Assembly (NCBI GenBank): GCA_018241425.1 | Contig: JAFEDU010000002.1 | Span: forward strand, 496,001-560,000 | Origin: Pseudomonadota bacterium | GTDB lineage: Bacteria > Pseudomonadota > Gammaproteobacteria > Steroidobacterales > Steroidobacteraceae | Length of the DNA: 64,000 bases | Direction: 5' to 3' | Shown: one piece after another, positions 16,801 through 26,652 of the stretch | Numbering within the stretch: the stretch's first letter is position 1 | Layout: the number at the start of each line of letters is the position of its first letter | Made by a program: the position numbers and the translations under genes | Notes under the pieces: model-generated | Told to the model about the DNA's origin: nothing | Seen by the model: only the letters and a program-made list of their open reading frames with translations | Database searches by the model: none

Positions 16801-17649
16801 ATGCAGGTTCCCACCCCAGCCGCACCCGAGACGCAGCCCGTCACCCCCGGCGAGGGGCCGCCGGTAGCGAGCGAACTTACGGTCGAGCGCTGGAAGGACG
16901 GGCAGGTGAGTGCGGCCCGCGACTGGGTGGCGGAGGAAGCCCCCGTCGCGATCGTCTACCACGACGTCCCCCACGTGGTGATGCTGGCCACGCCCGCGGA
17001 CCTCGAGGACTACGGGGTCGGCTTCACGCTGAGCGAGGGGCTGGTGGCCCGCCGCGAGGAGATCCGCGGCGTCGAAGTCAGGCGTAGCGCCACCGCGGCC
17101 GACGTGCACGTGACGGTCGCCTGGGAGCGCTTCTCGCAGCTGTTGCAGCGGCGCCGCAACCTCGCCGGGCGCACCGGCTGCGGCCTGTGCGGGGCGGAGA
17201 CCGCCGCGGACGCCATCCGCGAGGTCGCCCCCGTGCCGGCCGGGCCCACCGTGACCGCGGCGGCGGTGCACGAGGCGATCGAGGCGCTCGGGCAGCGCCA
17301 GCCCATCAACTCGCGCACCGGGAGCGTGCATGCGGCGGCCTGGGTCTCCCCGGCCCACGGCATCCAGCTGGTCCGCGAGGACGTCGGGCGCCACAACGCC
17401 CTCGACAAGGCGATCGGCGCCCTGGCGCGCGGCTCGGTCGACACGGCCTCCGGCTACATGCTGATCTCCAGCCGCGCCAGCTACGAGATGGTGCAGAAGT
17501 GCGCTACGGTCGGCATCTCGCTCCTGGTGGCGCTGTCGGCTCCCACCGGTTTCGCGGTGCGCATGGCGCAGGCGACCGGGCTCACGCTCGTGGCCTTCGC
17601 GCGCCGCGACCGCCACGTCGTCTATTCACATCCTGAGCGACTGAAGTAA
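16801..17649 (+). CDS. fdhD: Formate dehydrogenase accessory sulfurtransferase FdhD
   Basis: The 282-residue protein has the FdhD signatures: DYGVGFTLSEGLV, the sulfur-carrying CxxC in GRTGCGLCGAE (C127, C130), EDVGRHNALDKAIG and the substrate-site SRASYEMVQK. FdhD passes sulfur from IscS to the bis-MGD cofactor of formate dehydrogenases and related molybdenum or tungsten enzymes. No formate dehydrogenase subunit is in the window, so its client lies elsewhere. The adenosine kinase gene follows after 7 bases and may be cotranscribed. Confidence 0.96.
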   Translation: MQVPTPAAPETQPVTPGEGPPVASELTVERWKDGQVSAARDWVAEEAPVAIVYHDVPHVVMLATPADLEDYGVGFTLSEGLVARREEIRGVEVRRSATAADVHVTVAWERFSQLLQRRRNLAGRTGCGLCGAETAADAIREVAPVPAGPTVTAAAVHEAIEALGQRQPINSRTGSVHAAAWVSPAHGIQLVREDVGRHNALDKAIGALARGSVDTASGYMLISSRASYEMVQKCATVGISLLVALSAPTGFAVRMAQATGLTLVAFARRDRHVVYSHPERLK

Positions 17650-17656
17650 ACCCACG

Positions 17657-18598
17657 ATGAACACAGCCTCTCCCGGCCGGGCCCTGATCTGCGGCTCGGT
17701 GGCCTACGACACGATCATGGTGTTCGGCGACCGCTTCGCCAACCACATCCTGCCCGACAAGATCCACATGCTGAACGTCTCGTTCCTGGTACCCCAGATG
17801 CGGCGCGAGTTCGGAGGCTGCGCGGGCAACATCGCCTACAACCTGCGCCTGCTCGGGGACACCGGCTACCCCATGGCGACCGTCGGCAGCGACTTTGCGC
17901 CGTACCGGGAGTGGCTCACGCGCTGTCAGGTACCGACCGACCACCTGCGCGTTGTCGATGCGGAGCTCACCGCGCAGGCCTTCATCACCACCGATCTCGA
18001 CGACAACCAGATCACCGCGTTCCACCCCGGTGCGATGCAGCACTCGCACGAGAACCGGGTATCGGACGGGCGCGGCATCACGCTCGGCATCGTGGCACCC
18101 GACGGGCGCGAGGGCATGGTCACCCATGCGGCACAGTTCGCCGCGGCCGGTATCCCCTTCATCTTCGACCCCGGGCAGGGCCTGCCGCTCTTCGACGGGG
18201 AGGACCTGAAGCGCTTCATCTCCCAGGCGCGCTGGGTCACGGTGAACGACTACGAGTGGCAGCTGGTGCAGCAGCGCACCGGCTGGGGCGTGCGCGAGCT
18301 CACCGAGCGGGTGGCCGCCCTCATCGTGACCCGCGGTGCGGCCGGGTCCTCGATCTACACCGGGGCCGACGAGCTCAAGATCCCCGCCGCTCCCGTCGAG
18401 CGCGTGGTCGATCCGACCGGCTGCGGCGATGCCTACCGCGCGGGCCTCCTGCACGGGCTGATGCGGGGACTGGACTGGCCTACCACCGGGCGCATCGCAT
18501 CCCTTCTGGGCGCGATCAAGATCGAGTGCCGTGGCACGCAGAACCACCGCTTCACGCCGGAGGAGTTCACGGCACGACTGCGGCGCGCCTACGGCTGA
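17657..18598 (+). CDS. PfkB-family adenosine kinase
   Basis: The 313-residue kinase begins with RALICGSVAYDTIMVFGDRF and FGGCAGNIAYNLRLLG, typical of bacterial adenosine kinases of the PfkB family. The catalytic loop is DPTGCGDAYRAGLLHG. It phosphorylates adenosine to AMP. The location suits this role: the downstream metK/ahcY genes run the methyl cycle, whose SAH hydrolysis step releases adenosine. The 3' end overlaps the convergent thioredoxin-like gene by 10 bases. Confidence 0.88.
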   Translation: MNTASPGRALICGSVAYDTIMVFGDRFANHILPDKIHMLNVSFLVPQMRREFGGCAGNIAYNLRLLGDTGYPMATVGSDFAPYREWLTRCQVPTDHLRVVDAELTAQAFITTDLDDNQITAFHPGAMQHSHENRVSDGRGITLGIVAPDGREGMVTHAAQFAAAGIPFIFDPGQGLPLFDGEDLKRFISQARWVTVNDYEWQLVQQRTGWGVRELTERVAALIVTRGAAGSSIYTGADELKIPAAPVERVVDPTGCGDAYRAGLLHGLMRGLDWPTTGRIASLLGAIKIECRGTQNHRFTPEEFTARLRRAYG

Positions 18599-19158
18599 GG
18601 GGCGACTGCGGGATCCGGATCGGCGGATGCTGCGCTTGCAGCGGCCGTGCTGCGCAGCACCTCGTTGATGTCGTCCACCAGGTCCTCGAGCGACCCGTCA
18701 CCGTAGCCCTCGTGCACCTTCAGGATCCGGCCGTCGGGGCCGATGATGAGGAGGTGCGGGATCGCCTGGACCCCGTAGTGCGCGGCGATGTGTGCCCCCG
18801 GGTCTTCCACGATCGTCATCTGTGCGTTGACCTTGTGGGCCCAGCGGATGAGGTCGCGCGGGTCGTCCTCGTGGAAGTTCACGGCCAGCACGCGCGCCCG
18901 CTCGGGCCCGAGCCGCTTCTGCACCGCTTCCAGCACCGGGACTTCCTTGCGGCAGGGTGCGCACCAGCTGGCGAAGAAGGTCAGGAACACGATGCGGCCG
19001 CGCTCGGCGCTCAGCTGCACCTTCTCGTGGCTGACGAGGCTGCGGCTGGTGAAGTCCGGGGCGAGGTCCCCGACGCCGGGGGCGGGCGGCGGGGCGCCCA
19101 GGACGGTGGCCGGCAGGAGGAGCACCCAGGACCGGCATTTCGGCAGTTTCAGCGGCAA
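18589..19158 (-). CDS. TlpA/ResA-type exported thioredoxin-like protein
   Basis: The 189-residue protein has an N-terminal signal or anchor (about residues 8-21), the TlpA opening GVGDLAPDFTSRSL and the redox centre FFASWCAPCRKE (C66, C69). The cis-Pro region is AIPHLLIIGPDG. Such proteins reduce disulfides in the periplasm, often for cytochrome c maturation or metal-site assembly. No haem-assembly genes are nearby, so its partner is unknown. A Cys at residue 8 is not in a convincing lipobox. Confidence 0.9.
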   Translation of the reverse strand: MPLKLPKCRSWVLLLPATVLGAPPPAPGVGDLAPDFTSRSLVSHEKVQLSAERGRIVFLTFFASWCAPCRKEVPVLEAVQKRLGPERARVLAVNFHEDDPRDLIRWAHKVNAQMTIVEDPGAHIAAHYGVQAIPHLLIIGPDGRILKVHEGYGDGSLEDLVDDINEVLRSTAAASAASADPDPAVAPQP

Positions 19159-19282
19159 TTAAGCCCCCCGTTTGTGGATATTGTCTTAGAACTGCCGGAC
19201 ATATTGCTGCAACCCCGGCGTGCGCGCTCCTTTGGTAAACTTGTCGCTTCCCCTAGGCCTGCACCGAGTAAGAACCCACCCC

Positions 19283-20455
19283 ATGGCGCATGACTACCTG
19301 TTTACCTCCGAGTCGGTTTCCGAAGGCCACCCGGACAAGGTTGCCGACCAGATCTCCGATGCCGTGCTCGATGCGATCCTGAAAGAGGACGACCGGGGCC
19401 GCGTGGCCTGCGAGACCCTGGTGAAGACCGGCGTCGTGGTCGTCGCCGGCGAGATCACCACCCGGGCGTGGGTGGACGTCGAGGCGCTGGTGCGCAAGAC
19501 CGTGCTCGACATCGGCTACAACTCCTCGGACATGGGCTTCGACGGCGCCAGCTGTGGCGTCCTCAACATCATCGGCAAGCAGTCCCCGGACATCGCCCAG
19601 GGCGTGGACCGCAAGGACGAGCGCAAGCAGGGCGCCGGCGACCAGGGCCTGATGTTCGGGTACGCAACCAACGAGACCGACGTGCTCATGCCGGCGCCGA
19701 TCACCCTCGCGCACCGGCTGGTAAAGCGCCAGGCGCAGGTCCGCAAGGCGGGCAAGCTGCACTGGCTGCGCCCGGACGCAAAGAGCCAGGTGACGCTGCG
19801 CTACCAGGACAACAAGCCCGTCGGCCTCGAGGCCGTGGTGCTGTCCACGCAGCACAGCCCGGAGGTCTCCACGCGCGTGCTGCGCGAGGCCGTGATGGAG
19901 GAGATCCTGAAGCCGGTGCTGCCGGCGAAGTGGATCGACAAGCGCACCAAGTACCACATCAATCCCACCGGGCGGTTCGTGACGGGCGGCCCGGTCGGGG
20001 ACTGCGGGCTCACCGGCCGCAAGATCATCGTCGACACCTACGGCGGCTATGCCCGCCATGGCGGCGGCGCCTTCTCGGGCAAGGATCCCTCCAAGGTCGA
20101 CCGCTCGGCGGCCTATGCGGCGCGCTACGTCGCCAAGAACATCGTCGCGGCGGGCCTCGCGGAGCGCTGCGAGGTGCAGGTGTCCTACGCCATCGGCGTC
20201 GCCGAGCCCACCTCGATCATGGTGGAGACCTTCGGCACCAGTTCGCTGTCGCGCGAGCGGCTGACGCAGCTCGTGCGCAAGCACTTCGACCTGACCCCGT
20301 ACGGGTTGCGCGAGATGCTCGACCTGGTACGGCCGATCTACCAGAAAACCGCCGCCTACGGGCACTTCGGGCGCACGGAGCCCGAGTTCACCTGGGAGCG
20401 CACCGATCTTGCCGCCGAGCTCGCCGCGGAGGGCAAGGCAGTGCGCGCGGCGTAG
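19283..20455 (+). CDS. metK: S-adenosylmethionine synthetase
   Basis: The 390-residue enzyme starts at ATG 19283 ([19 protein letters not shown]). Key motifs are [15 protein letters not shown] (ATP site), the glycine-rich [19 protein letters not shown] and the metal-site GHPDK. It makes SAM from methionine and ATP. Open sequence continues upstream to 19220, but the family start and length fit 19283. The 137-base gap after it contains the SAH riboswitch that controls ahcY. Confidence 0.98.
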   Translation: MAHDYLFTSESVSEGHPDKVADQISDAVLDAILKEDDRGRVACETLVKTGVVVVAGEITTRAWVDVEALVRKTVLDIGYNSSDMGFDGASCGVLNIIGKQSPDIAQGVDRKDERKQGAGDQGLMFGYATNETDVLMPAPITLAHRLVKRQAQVRKAGKLHWLRPDAKSQVTLRYQDNKPVGLEAVVLSTQHSPEVSTRVLREAVMEEILKPVLPAKWIDKRTKYHINPTGRFVTGGPVGDCGLTGRKIIVDTYGGYARHGGGAFSGKDPSKVDRSAAYAARYVAKNIVAAGLAERCEVQVSYAIGVAEPTSIMVETFGTSSLSRERLTQLVRKHFDLTPYGLREMLDLVRPIYQKTAAYGHFGRTEPEFTWERTDLAAELAAEGKAVRAA

Positions 20456-20490
20456 AATCGAACCCGCCGCCGGCACAGGCGGCAGCCGCA

Positions 20491-20567
20491 CCGGCTGAGG
20501 AGCGTTGCGACGGGCTGCGAGGGCCTGCCAGGCTCAGCGGTTTGCGGGATTATCCATACGGCGCTCG
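20491..20567 (+). ncRNA. SAH riboswitch upstream of ahcY
   Basis: The sequence carries the SAH riboswitch core. Arm GCTGAG (20494-20499) pairs exactly with CTCAGC (20533-20538). Next to it are the conserved GAGCGTTGCGAC (20500-20511) and GCCAGGCTC elements. GAGCG (20500-20504) can form the pseudoknot with CGCTC (20562-20566) in the ACGGCGCTC element. In known cases SAH binding turns on downstream ahcY, so toxic SAH is removed. The ahcY ATG is 26 bases downstream with a CGGAG ribosome-binding site, which fits control of translation or transcription. Confidence 0.92.
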
Positions 20568-20592
20568 CTCTGCTGAACAACGGAGTATCCGT

Positions 20593-22010
<1,418 letters not shown>

Positions 22011-22011
<1 letters not shown>

Positions 22012-22904
22012 TGGGCGCCCCGGGCGAACAGCGCGCCGCCGGCGGCGCACGGATCCTTGACGGCAAGGCGGTTGCCGCCAGGGTCAGGGCACAGGTTGCC
22101 GAGCGCGCCGCGGCCTTCGCGGCGCGCTTCGGCCGCCGCCCGGGGCTGGCGGTGGTGCAGGTGGGCGAGGACGCCGCCTCGAGCGTGTACGTGCGCAACA
22201 AGCGCAAGTCCTCGCTGGAGGCGGGCATCGAATCCTTCGCGCACGACCTGCCGGCGAGCACCCCGGAAGGGGAGATCCTCGCGCTGGTGCAGAAACTCAA
22301 CGCAGATCCGCGGGTCGACGGCATCCTGGTGCAGCTGCCGCTGCCGAAGGGCGTGGACACCAACCGCATCATGGATGCGGTAGACCCGGCCAAGGACGTC
22401 GACGGCTTCCACCCGGTGAACACCGGGCTCCTGGCACAGAAGCGCCCGCGGCTGCGCCCCTGCACGCCCTTTGGCGTGATCCGCCTCGCGCAGGAGTACG
22501 GCATCGAGCTCACCGGGGCCCGCGCCTGCGTGGTCGGGGCCTCCAACATCGTGGGCCGGCCGATGGCGCTCGAGCTGCTGCTCGCGCGCGCCACGGTGAC
22601 GGTGTGCCACACCGGCACCCGCGACCTGCGCGCCGAGGTCGAGCGTGCCGAGGTGGTGGTGGCCGCGGTCGGCAAGGAAGACTTCATACCGGGCGACTGG
22701 ATTCGCCCCGGGGCCGCGGTGTTTGATGTCGGCATCAACCGCACCGCCGCCGGCAAGCTGGTCGGCGACGTCGAGTTCGAGCGCGCGGCCGAGCGCGCAG
22801 CCTGGATCACGCCGGTTCCCGGCGGCCTGGGCCCCATGACGATCGCCATGCTGCTTTCGAATGCGGTCGACGCCGCGTACCTTCGCGCCGGCGTCCACAT
22901 CTAA
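22011..22904 (+). CDS. folD: Bifunctional methylene-THF dehydrogenase/cyclohydrolase
   Basis: The 297-residue enzyme shows YVRNKRKSSLEAGIES (active-site Tyr and Lys), DGILVQLPLPKGVD, DVDGFHP, the dinucleotide site VVGASNIVGRPMALELL and PVPGGLGPMTIAMLLSNA. It interconverts methylene-, methenyl- and formyl-tetrahydrofolate. It is coupled to ahcY by TGATG and so comes under the SAH riboswitch, linking folate one-carbon supply to methyl-cycle load. A short N-terminal extension (about 13 residues) precedes the usual start. Confidence 0.97.
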
Positions 22905-23245
22905 CTGAGCGGCCGCAGGCGCTCCGGTGTTTTCCGCGTCCGTGCTGTCGGTTTTCACCGACGGCCGGCCGCATCCCTCCGCGAGCACTTGGACAACACC
23001 ATCGGCATGAACGTTCCGCTGTGCGGAAACACCTGCGCGCCTGTGCAGTTGCCACGCTTTAGTCAGACTCGGTCCAGCCGCGTCGATCGCCGATGTGTTA
23101 CATGTGAAGTTATGAGTTGGAACGCGCGGTTCCCGTCGCTCTGAACTGGTTCCAACATGTTGCAGATCGTTAGTGGAGTGCGCCGCTGCAGTATTCGCGG
23201 TGTATGATCGCCGACCCCGAACCACTTCACGACGGAGTTACTACC
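22905..23245. other. Intergenic region after folD, no gene seen
   Basis: The 341 bases hold no convincing gene or RNA. A perfect hairpin GTCGGT-TTTC-ACCGAC lies at 22947-22962 but lacks a following T-run, so it may be a weak or Rho-assisted terminator of the ahcY-folD mRNA. The segment around 23060-23160 is less GC-rich than its surroundings and probably contains the promoter of the small basic protein gene, which has a GACGGAG ribosome-binding site at 23231-23237. Confidence 0.5.
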
Positions 23246-23449
23246 ATGGCAAGACGTCCGCCGAATGACGGCGCCGGCTGGAGCGCCCACGAGATGAAGA
23301 CGCTGAAGGCGCTGGCCCGTGCCGGCACGCCAACGGCGCAGGTGGCGAAGAAGCTCGGTCGCACTGCAGCGGCCGTGCAGCAGAAGGCGATGCGCTCGGG
23401 CATTTCCTTCCGTGCGGCCAAACGCGCCGGAGCGCGCCGTAAGAAGTAA
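23246..23449 (+). CDS. Small basic HTH/SANT-like protein
   Basis: The 67-residue protein starts at ATG 23246 after a GACGGAG site. It reads WSAHEMKTLKALARAGTPTA, then a helix-turn-helix-like QVAKKLGRTAAAVQQKAMRS, then a basic tail (AAKRAGARRKK). Similar small proteins are common in proteobacteria and look like single Myb/SANT or GcrA-type DNA-binding units. Function is unknown. The composition suggests a nucleoid-associated or regulatory protein. The longer frame from 23204 is less likely because it lacks a ribosome-binding site. Confidence 0.72.
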   Translation: MARRPPNDGAGWSAHEMKTLKALARAGTPTAQVAKKLGRTAAAVQQKAMRSGISFRAAKRAGARRKK

Positions 23450-23504
23450 GCACGCGCACGCCGCGTGGCGACTGCTGCGCGGCGCGTGGCACGTCGGTGC
23501 CGCG

Positions 23505-24209
23505 GTGCTTGGCAGCGGCCCGCTCAGGGCCGCTACGCTTGCGCTTGTGCTCGCGGGCGCGGCGGCCGCCGCCGAACCCGCGCCGCTGAAGATCGGCATC
23601 ATCGGTGCCGGTCACATCGGCGGCACGCTGGCACGGCTGTGGGTCCAGGCAGAGCACCCGGTGCTCCTGTCCTCCCGCCACCCCGGGGAACTCAAGCCGC
23701 TGGCGGACAGCCTCGGCCCGCTGGCCCGCGTCGGATCCCCGCTCGAGGCGGCGAGATTCGGCGACGTGGTGCTGATCTCGGTGCCCTACAAGGCCTTGCC
23801 GGAGATCGGCAGCTCGCTCAAGGACTCGCTCGCCGGGCGCATCGTCCTTGACACCTGTAATCCTTATCCCGAGCGTGACGGTCCGATGGCCGACGCGGCG
23901 CGCGCGGAGGGTACCGGGGCAGCCTCGGCACGGTTCCTTCCGGGAGTGCGTCTGGTCCGCGCCTTCAATGCCATCGGCTACCGCGACCTTGCGAAGCTTG
24001 CCCACCGGCCACCGCCGCTCGTGGCGATCCCGCTCGCCGGAGATGACGCCGCGGCACTGAGAGTGGCCGAGGGCCTCGTGCGCGACGCCGGGTTCGAGCC
24101 GGTGATCGTCGGGGGGCTAGCCCGGGCGCGCGAGTTCGACTTCGGGACTTATCCCTACACCCACGTGCTCACCGCGCCCGAACTGCGCGCGGCGCTCAAG
24201 CTCAACTGA
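23505..24209 (+). CDS. NADPH-dependent F420-reductase-like Rossmann protein, apparently exported
   Basis: Residues after the signal-like start (GTG 23505; LRAATLALVLAGAAAAAEPA) form a Rossmann domain: KIGIIGAGHIGGTLARLW, VVLISVPYKALPEI, VLDTCNPYPERDG and RLVRAFNAIGYRDLA. This is the NpdG/oxidoreductase-coenzyme-F420-dependent family, which binds NADP. The export signal is odd for a nucleotide-binding enzyme. The start is uncertain: no ATG lies between the upstream gene and the Rossmann motif, and a second GTG lies at 23544. No F420 genes are visible, so an F420 function should not be assumed. Confidence 0.75.
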   Translation: MLGSGPLRAATLALVLAGAAAAAEPAPLKIGIIGAGHIGGTLARLWVQAEHPVLLSSRHPGELKPLADSLGPLARVGSPLEAARFGDVVLISVPYKALPEIGSSLKDSLAGRIVLDTCNPYPERDGPMADAARAEGTGAASARFLPGVRLVRAFNAIGYRDLAKLAHRPPPLVAIPLAGDDAAALRVAEGLVRDAGFEPVIVGGLARAREFDFGTYPYTHVLTAPELRAALKLN

Positions 24210-24231
24210 GTCTTCGGGGCGGCGGGGCCGC

Positions 24232-24645
24232 TCAGGCCGCCGGGGGCGGCTGTCCGGGAACGCGCGGCAGCGTTTCATCGATGCACGCCCAGCCCGGGGC
24301 CTCGGCGGTCCAGATGGTCATCGCCGGGCGGGCCACTTCCGGGTCATCCAGCGTGCCGGCGCGCACGAACACCAGGTGCGGCCGGGACTCGGCGGCACTG
24401 AACAGGTGCGTGCCGCAGTGGGGGCAGAAGTGCCGGTGCATGCGGTTGCCGCTGTCGGCGGTGAGCGGGAAATCGCGTGGCTCGCCGGTCAGCGTGAGCG
24501 CCGCAGTGGGGAAGCACACGTTGACCGTGCCGCTGCCGGCGCCGATGTACTGGCACACCCGGCACCAGCACACGCGCGTGACGATGGGGTCCGAGTCGAT
24601 CCGGTAGCGGATCGCGCCGCACAGACAACCGCCGCTGACTTGCAT
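24232..24645 (-). CDS. GFA family zinc protein (CENP-V/GFA type)
   Basis: The 137-residue protein has the GFA zinc pattern: GGCLCGAIRY, CWCRVCQ and HFCPHCGTHLF. The family includes glutathione-dependent formaldehyde-activating enzymes and many members of unknown activity. The ATG at 24645 (MQVSGGCLCG) fits the family; the open extension upstream to 24741 is poor. It converges with the F420-reductase-like gene. Confidence 0.88.
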   Translation of the reverse strand: MQVSGGCLCGAIRYRIDSDPIVTRVCWCRVCQYIGAGSGTVNVCFPTAALTLTGEPRDFPLTADSGNRMHRHFCPHCGTHLFSAAESRPHLVFVRAGTLDDPEVARPAMTIWTAEAPGWACIDETLPRVPGQPPPAA

Positions 24646-24865
24646 GAGGAGGCTCCCCCGTGACGGGGGTCGCAGCTTTTGGCGCCAGCCCCCGGAGGGG
24701 GCCATGGTGCCTCGGGTGTCGCACCGGAGTGAAGCGCTCAAATCCGGAACGAGGTTCGCTAAGGGTGCCCGCGCGCTATTGAGGGGCCGTTCGGGAGCGC
24801 TTCATCCGGTGCGAGGCCAGTATCGGCGCCCGGCGCTGAATGAAGGGTGAACGGGCGGGCGGATT

Positions 24866-25564
24866 TCAGGCGCGCAGGCGCGAGCGCAGCGCCGCGATCT
24901 GCTCCGGCGCGAGCCCGATGCCGGAGAGGTACGCGTGCACGCCACCCGCGTCGTCGAGAAATTTCAGCATGTTGTAGGCGCCGGCCTCAGGGCAGCGCAG
25001 CGCATCCAGGATCCGGGCCGGCTCGCTGTTCGGGTAGCGGCGCAGGTACTCCCCGCGCAGGTTGTCCGCGCTCGCGGCGTAGTCGTGCGCGATCGCGGCC
25101 GGTTCGACCCCGGCGAGCGCCTCCAGCAGCGCGGCGATGAGGCCGGTGCGGTCCTTGCCCGCCACGCAGTGGAACAGCAGCGGTCCCGGCTCGGCCGCGG
25201 CGATGAAGGCAAGCACGCGCCGCAACTCCCCCCGCAGGCGCTCGAGCACGGTGCACTTCCACAGTTCCTTGGCCACGTCGCGGCTGCGCAGCCGCCACTC
25301 GTCCTCGGTGTGGGTGAGGAGCGAGATGCGGCTGTAGTTCACCGATGGCAGGGCGGCGCTCACCGGGCTTCCATAGCGCGCCGCTTCCTCCGGCCAGCGC
25401 AGGTCGAGGACCGTGCGGATGCCGTAGGCCTCGAGCGCCGCGAGTCCCGCAGCGTCCAGCTGTGCAAGATCGTCCGCGCGCACCAGCGAGCGCGCGCGCG
25501 TCTGGCCGCCGTCGGTGGTGGGCAGGCCCCCCAGGTCGCGGGCGTTGAACAGTCCCGGAAACAT
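24866..25564 (-). CDS. Tyrosine/dual-specificity phosphatase (Y_phosphatase3 type)
   Basis: The 232-residue enzyme has FNARDLGGLPTTDGG at the start (the conserved N-R-D-x-G-G of bacterial PTPs), VLDLRWPEEAARYG, and the P-loop FHCVAGKDRTG with nucleophile C133 and R139. It hydrolyses phosphotyrosine or phosphoinositide-like esters. ATG 25564 was chosen; the frame is open to a TTG at 25627, but the family motif begins right after 25564. Substrate unknown. Confidence 0.85.
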   Translation of the reverse strand: MFPGLFNARDLGGLPTTDGGQTRARSLVRADDLAQLDAAGLAALEAYGIRTVLDLRWPEEAARYGSPVSAALPSVNYSRISLLTHTEDEWRLRSRDVAKELWKCTVLERLRGELRRVLAFIAAAEPGPLLFHCVAGKDRTGLIAALLEALAGVEPAAIAHDYAASADNLRGEYLRRYPNSEPARILDALRCPEAGAYNMLKFLDDAGGVHAYLSGIGLAPEQIAALRSRLRA

Positions 25565-25658
25565 CGGTTGGTGAATCAGCCCGCTCCAGCCAAAAGGCGC
25601 GTAAGGGTACCGAAAGCCAAGCCGCAAGTCCCCCGCCGGTGCCGCGGGCGCGCGCGAG

Positions 25659-26564
25659 TCAGGTCCTGGGGGCGACCGGTCGCGCCTGGCTCAGGGCCAC
25701 CCCGACCAGGATGAGGCCGCCGGCGATGGCCATGGTGAGGGTGAGGGGCTCCTTGAGGATCACCCACGCCCACAGCACGGCGAACAGCGGGATGAGATAG
25801 GTCACCGTCGAGGTCCGTGCCGCCCCGATGCGCGCGATCAGGCGGTAGTAGAAGACGAAGGCGACCCCGGTGCACAGCACGCCCAGGAGCACGGCGCTCA
25901 CCCAGGAGTGCGTCCCGATCGGGTGTGCCGGCCAGGTATACAGCGCGAGCGGGGCGAGGATGAGGCTGCCGGTGAGCAGGTTGGCCGCCGCCGCCGCTCC
26001 GGAGGGGATGCCGGTCAGGTGGCGCTTGGCGAGGTTGATGCCGATGCCGTAGCACAGCGAGGCCGCGGTGCCCGCGAGTGCGGCCGGCCATACGCTAACC
26101 CCGTCGGTCTTGCCACTCGCCAGGATTGTCACGCCCACGAATCCTGCGACGAGGCCGGTGAGCCGCCGCGAGCCGATCTGCTCGCCGTAGAGGAGGAACG
26201 CGACCAGCGCGGTGAACATGACGGTCATGGCGTTGGTGATGGCGCCGATGCCGGCCGGTGCGCGCTCCGCGCCCCAGGCGAACAGGCAGAAGGGGATGAC
26301 GGAGTTGATGGCGGCGATCCCGGCGATGCGCCACCAGATGCGCCCGCGAAGCTGCGCGCGCGCCTGCCACAGGAACGGCAGCAGGATGAGCGCCCCAAGT
26401 GCCAGGCGCGCCTCGACCAGCGGGAAGGGCCCGAACTCGGAAGCGGCGACCCGCATGAAGAGGAACGAGCCGCCCCAGATCGCCCCGAGCAGGGTGAGCT
26501 CGAGCGCGGTGCGGCCCTCCGCCCCCGCAGTGATCGGTGGACTCGCCGCCCGGGTTTCGCTCAT
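25659..26564 (-). CDS. EamA/DMT-family transporter
   Basis: The 301-residue membrane protein has ten predicted helices in two EamA repeats, with the typical LLGAIWGGSFLFMRVAASEF in helix 1 and VTYLIPLFAVLWAWVILKEP in the second repeat. DMT proteins export amino acids, nucleotides or other metabolites. The upstream neighbour is a cystathionine gamma-synthase-type enzyme on the same strand (89-base gap), which hints at an amino-acid link, but this is weak. Confidence 0.92.
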   Translation of the reverse strand: MSETRAASPPITAGAEGRTALELTLLGAIWGGSFLFMRVAASEFGPFPLVEARLALGALILLPFLWQARAQLRGRIWWRIAGIAAINSVIPFCLFAWGAERAPAGIGAITNAMTVMFTALVAFLLYGEQIGSRRLTGLVAGFVGVTILASGKTDGVSVWPAALAGTAASLCYGIGINLAKRHLTGIPSGAAAAANLLTGSLILAPLALYTWPAHPIGTHSWVSAVLLGVLCTGVAFVFYYRLIARIGAARTSTVTYLIPLFAVLWAWVILKEPLTLTMAIAGGLILVGVALSQARPVAPRT

Positions 26565-26652
26565 CGGTCCGCTCTCCTCGTTCGAAGTATCGACGCCACG
26601 CCGGCATCATCGTCGTCAGCACGGTGCGGCCGACACCCGGATCCTGCGCAGC

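Noticed and set aside
22947..22962. Hairpin GTCGGT-TTTC-ACCGAC after folD as an intrinsic terminator
   Set aside because: The stem is perfect but no T-run follows on either strand, so it was not listed as a terminator.
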